Shown here: positions 6,226 to 7,837 of the stretch, one piece after another
Position numbering within the stretch: the stretch's first letter is position 1
Layout: every line of letters starts with the position of its first letter
Assembly: GCA_947175305.1 (NCBI GenBank)
Contig: CAMWMO010000053.1
Location: forward strand, 1-7,837
Source of the DNA: an uncultured Lachnospiraceae bacterium
Lineage (GTDB): Bacteria > Bacillota > Clostridia > Lachnospirales > Lachnospiraceae
Length of the DNA: 7,837 nucleotides
Direction: 5' to 3'
Translations under genes and position numbers: made by a program
The notes under the pieces: generated by a model
Seen by the model: only the letters and a program-made list of their open reading frames with translations
Databases searched by the model: none
What the model was told of the DNA's origin: nothing

Positions 6226-6291
6226 TTCAAAAAAGAAAGCTGTTTTTTGAAAAAACGGTTTTTAGTAAAAGCGCTTTTTTCTAAAAAACCG
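6226..6291. repeat. Nested A/T-rich palindromes between the divergent tRNA and lipoprotein genes
   Basis: Three overlapping inverted repeats are seen: TTCAAAAAA (6226-6234) with TTTTTTGAA (6243-6251); the near-perfect palindrome GTTTTTTGAAAAAAC (6242-6256); and CGGTTTTTAG (6256-6265) with CTAAAAAACCG (6281-6291, one bulged base), which itself encloses AAAAGCGCTTTT (6267-6278). Read on the minus strand, the last hairpin is followed directly by TTTTTT, like an intrinsic terminator pointing toward the tRNA. It may insulate the tRNA promoter from antisense transcription, or be a remnant of an older gene's terminator. Confidence 0.55.
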
Positions 6292-6321
6292 ATGCACATG
6301 CCCTCCCGGCTCCGCATAGGC

Positions 6322-6327
6322 TATAAC
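6322..6327 (+). promoter_or_regulatory. Weak candidate -10 for the lipoprotein gene
   Basis: TATAAC matches the -10 consensus at five of six positions and lies 52 bases upstream of the ATG at 6379. No convincing -35 is present at 16-18 bases (TGCCCT at 17), so this is a positional suggestion only. Confidence 0.25.
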
Positions 6328-6342
6328 AAATATGTCTTTTAG

Positions 6343-6368
6343 GGATTGCCCATCGCTTACGGCAATCC
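6343..6368 (+). promoter_or_regulatory. Leader hairpin abutting the lipoprotein ribosome binding site
   Basis: GGATTGCC (6343-6350) and GGCAATCC (6361-6368) form a perfect 8-base stem with a 10-base loop; the ribosome binding site GAGGAGG begins at 6369, immediately after the stem. Such an arrangement can tune translation or protect the 5' end of the mRNA. It matches no riboswitch I know. It also contains the TTG (6346) that could be mistaken for an upstream start. Confidence 0.5.
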
Positions 6369-6375
6369 GAGGAGG
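6369..6375 (+). promoter_or_regulatory. Ribosome binding site deciding the lipoprotein start
   Basis: GAGGAGG precedes the ATG at 6379 closely (three to six bases, depending on which part pairs). It excludes the in-frame TTG at 6346, which would put 11 charged residues before the signal peptide. Confidence 0.75.
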
Positions 6376-6378
6376 ATC

Positions 6379-7395
6379 ATGAAAAAAGCAGGCAGTTTAT
6401 TACTGACGGTGCTCCTGGTCGCAGCCACACTTGCAGGCTGTGGCAGCAAACCGGAAGGCGGCGCCGCCTCTTCTTCATCCGAAAAAACTCCCGTAGTGCT
6501 GAATGAGGTAGCCCACTCCATCTTCTACGCGCCCATGTATGTGGCGATCGAGGAGGGCTATTTTGCACAGGAAGGGATCGACCTGACCCTGGTGACCGGT
6601 TTCGGCGCCGATAAGACCATGACCGCGCTTCTGACCGGAGAAGCCGACATCGGTTTTATGGGCAGCGAGAGTACCATCTATACTTACAAGGAAGGCGCCA
6701 CCGATTACGCGGTAAATTTCGCCCAGCTCACCCAGCGGGCAGGAAATTTTCTCGTGTCCAGAGAACCGATAGAAAACTTCAGCTGGGATATGATGATCGG
6801 CAAGGAGGTACTTGGCGGACGCGCAGGCGGTATGCCCGAAATGGTGTTTGAATATATCTTAAAGAAAAATGACATCGATCCCGTAAACGACCTGTCCATC
6901 GACCAGAGCATCGACTTCGGCTCCACCGCAGCCGCGTTTTCCGGCGGACAGGGGGATTTTTCGGTGGAGTTCGAGCCTCACGCCACCTCTTTGGAGCAAA
7001 AGGGCGACGGCTATGTGGTCGCTTCCCTGGGCGAGGATTCCGGTTATGTGCCCTACACCGCTTTCAGCGCCAGAAAGAGCTATATCGAGAAGAACCCCGA
7101 TGTGATAGAGGCCTTCACCCGCGCGCTGCAAAAGGGTATGGACTATGTACAGACACATTCCGCCGCGGAGATCGCCAAGGTGATCGCTCCCCAATTTGAA
7201 GGAACAGAGCTTGCCACCATAGAGACTATCGTGAACCGGTACGCCTCTCAGGATACCTGGAAAGCCGACCTGATCTTCACGGAGGACAGCTTCACTCTCC
7301 TGGAAAACATTCTGGAGGAAGCGGGCGAGCTGGACGGCAGAGTACCCTATGCCGATCTGGTGGACACCACCTACGCCGAGAAAGTCATCCAATGA
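6379..7395 (+). CDS. ABC importer substrate-binding lipoprotein, NMT1/SsuA (nitrate/sulfonate/thiamine-precursor) family
   Basis: A 338-residue extracellular lipoprotein that should capture a small solute for an ABC importer. Residues 1-20 are a lipoprotein signal peptide (MKKAGS, hydrophobic core, lipobox LAG-C21), and a Ser/Gly-rich linker follows. The mature part has the NMT1/THI5-like pattern: EVAHSIFYAPMYVAIEEGYF (43-62), EGIDLTLVTGFGADKTMTAL (65-84), GEADIGFMGSEST (87-99), a hinge near FSGGQGDFSVEFEPHA (187-202) and a helical C-terminal lobe. The family binds sulfonates, nitrate, bicarbonate, taurine or thiamine pyrimidine precursors; no thiamine riboswitch is present, so the ligand is open. 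The gene stands alone: a tRNA diverges upstream and a bidirectional terminator follows 25 bases after the stop, so its ATPase and permease must be encoded elsewhere. The ATG at 6379 is chosen for the strong GAGGAGG and the signal peptide beginning there. Confidence 0.88.
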   Translation: MKKAGSLLLTVLLVAATLAGCGSKPEGGAASSSSEKTPVVLNEVAHSIFYAPMYVAIEEGYFAQEGIDLTLVTGFGADKTMTALLTGEADIGFMGSESTIYTYKEGATDYAVNFAQLTQRAGNFLVSREPIENFSWDMMIGKEVLGGRAGGMPEMVFEYILKKNDIDPVNDLSIDQSIDFGSTAAAFSGGQGDFSVEFEPHATSLEQKGDGYVVASLGEDSGYVPYTAFSARKSYIEKNPDVIEAFTRALQKGMDYVQTHSAAEIAKVIAPQFEGTELATIETIVNRYASQDTWKADLIFTEDSFTLLENILEEAGELDGRVPYADLVDTTYAEKVIQ

Positions 7396-7420
7396 TCCCG
7401 TTCTCTCACTCGGACACAGT

Positions 7421-7454
7421 AAATGCCCGGTCTTTCGCGACCGGGCATTTTATG
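7421..7454. terminator. Bidirectional intrinsic terminator between convergent genes
   Basis: Perfect 12-base arms AAATGCCCGGTC (7421-7432) and GACCGGGCATTT (7439-7450) enclose a 6-base loop. On the plus strand the stem runs into ATTTTATG, and on the minus strand into CATTTACTG, so it can end both the lipoprotein transcript and the HPt transcript, whose stop codons lie at 7393-7395 and 7466-7468. Confidence 0.88.
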
Positions 7455-7465
7455 TAAACCGTGTA

Positions 7466-7837
7466 TCACTCGCCTAAAAGCTCTGCCAACGCATCCACTA
7501 CGATCTGATACTGCTCCAGCAATTCCTCCACGCCCACTTTCATCACTGCATAATTCTCCATCTTCGCCGCCTGCTCCTGCTCTCCTGCCAGCTGTGAAAG
7601 GTAGTTGGCTCCGATAGATTTCATGGCGTTTTTCAAACCATGCACCTCGATCTGATAGCGCTCGAGATCACCTTCCCCATATACTTTTCGGATCAACGGT
7701 ATCTTTTCCCGGCCTTCCATCATCGCGGCCCAGATCACCTCCATGTAGATCTCCTCATCTCCCCCGCATAACCGGATCCCTTCTTCCACATTAAATCCTT
7801 TATTTTTAAGATCATCCAATGTCCGCACTGCTGCCAT
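7466..7837 (-). CDS. Histidine phosphotransfer (HPt) protein or C-terminal HPt domain, at window edge
   Basis: The 123 visible residues form an all-helical HPt-type domain, which relays phosphate between response-regulator receivers in multistep phosphorelays in the cytoplasm. The key motif is VHGLKNAMKSIGANYL (65-80), with the phospho-acceptor His66, Lys69 and the conserved Gly76 giving the H-x2-K-x6-G spacing of the family. Residues 14-30 (GFNVEEGIRLCGGDEEI) match the usual first-helix entry of HPt domains. No kinase, receiver or DNA-binding motif is visible. The first visible codon is an ATG that coincides with the window edge (7835-7837), so I cannot tell whether this is a stand-alone protein or the tail of a larger hybrid kinase or response regulator; no ribosome binding site can be examined. 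The C-terminus is complete and followed by the shared terminator. Confidence 0.85.
   Translation of the reverse strand: MAAVRTLDDLKNKGFNVEEGIRLCGGDEEIYMEVIWAAMMEGREKIPLIRKVYGEGDLERYQIEVHGLKNAMKSIGANYLSQLAGEQEQAAKMENYAVMKVGVEELLEQYQIVVDALAELLGE

Noticed and set aside
6300..6378. Thiamine (TPP) riboswitch before an NMT1-family gene
   Set aside because: The conserved CTGAGA and ACCTGAT-type blocks are absent; only a simple hairpin is present.
6859..7392. Minus-strand open frame of 177 codons
   Set aside because: Antisense to the lipoprotein gene, whose signal peptide, lipobox and family motifs establish the coding strand.

Overview
The window looks like an ordinary chromosomal segment of a low-to-mid GC Gram-positive anaerobe, most likely a clostridium of the Lachnospiraceae type (Bacillota). 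This is inferred from AGGAG-type ribosome binding sites, a PcrA helicase with the Gram-positive style C-terminal domain, a tRNA gene without encoded CCA, intrinsic terminators and the protein flavour; no rRNA or marker gene pins the genus.

Layout. On the minus strand, read from right to left, are: tRNA-Gly(CCC) (6122-6192) with its own terminator; a ten-helix EamA/DMT permease (5184-6044); an SPFH (YdjI-like) protein with a C-terminal zinc ribbon (4109-5089); the UvrD/Rep-type helicase pcrA (1646-4009); a small membrane protein with an acidic, Phe-spaced tail (1247-1522); and the 5' part of an RlmD/RlmCD-type 23S rRNA uracil-5 methyltransferase (1-1157, running off the left edge). On the plus strand is one gene, an NMT1/SsuA-type lipoprotein of an ABC importer (6379-7395). 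It diverges from the tRNA and converges, across a bidirectional terminator, on an HPt phosphotransfer protein or domain (7466-7837, touching the right edge).

Function. The genes are mainly housekeeping: DNA repair and replication (PcrA), rRNA modification (RlmD), decoding of GGG (tRNA-Gly), transport (EamA permease, ABC binding lipoprotein), envelope biology (SPFH protein, small membrane protein) and signalling (HPt). They do not form an obvious single pathway, and no defence island, phage, transposase or CRISPR array is visible. The binding lipoprotein stands alone, without an adjacent ATPase or permease.

The less explained structure is in the intergenic DNA: three adjacent hairpins between the SPFH gene and pcrA, two of which share an 8-base motif; a strong hairpin between the small membrane gene and rlmD; a pair of 12-base direct repeats flanking a palindrome upstream of the small membrane gene; nested A/T-rich palindromes between the tRNA and the lipoprotein gene; and a leader hairpin touching the lipoprotein's ribosome binding site. 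I do not see a convincing new multi-gene system here; the findings are modest leads.
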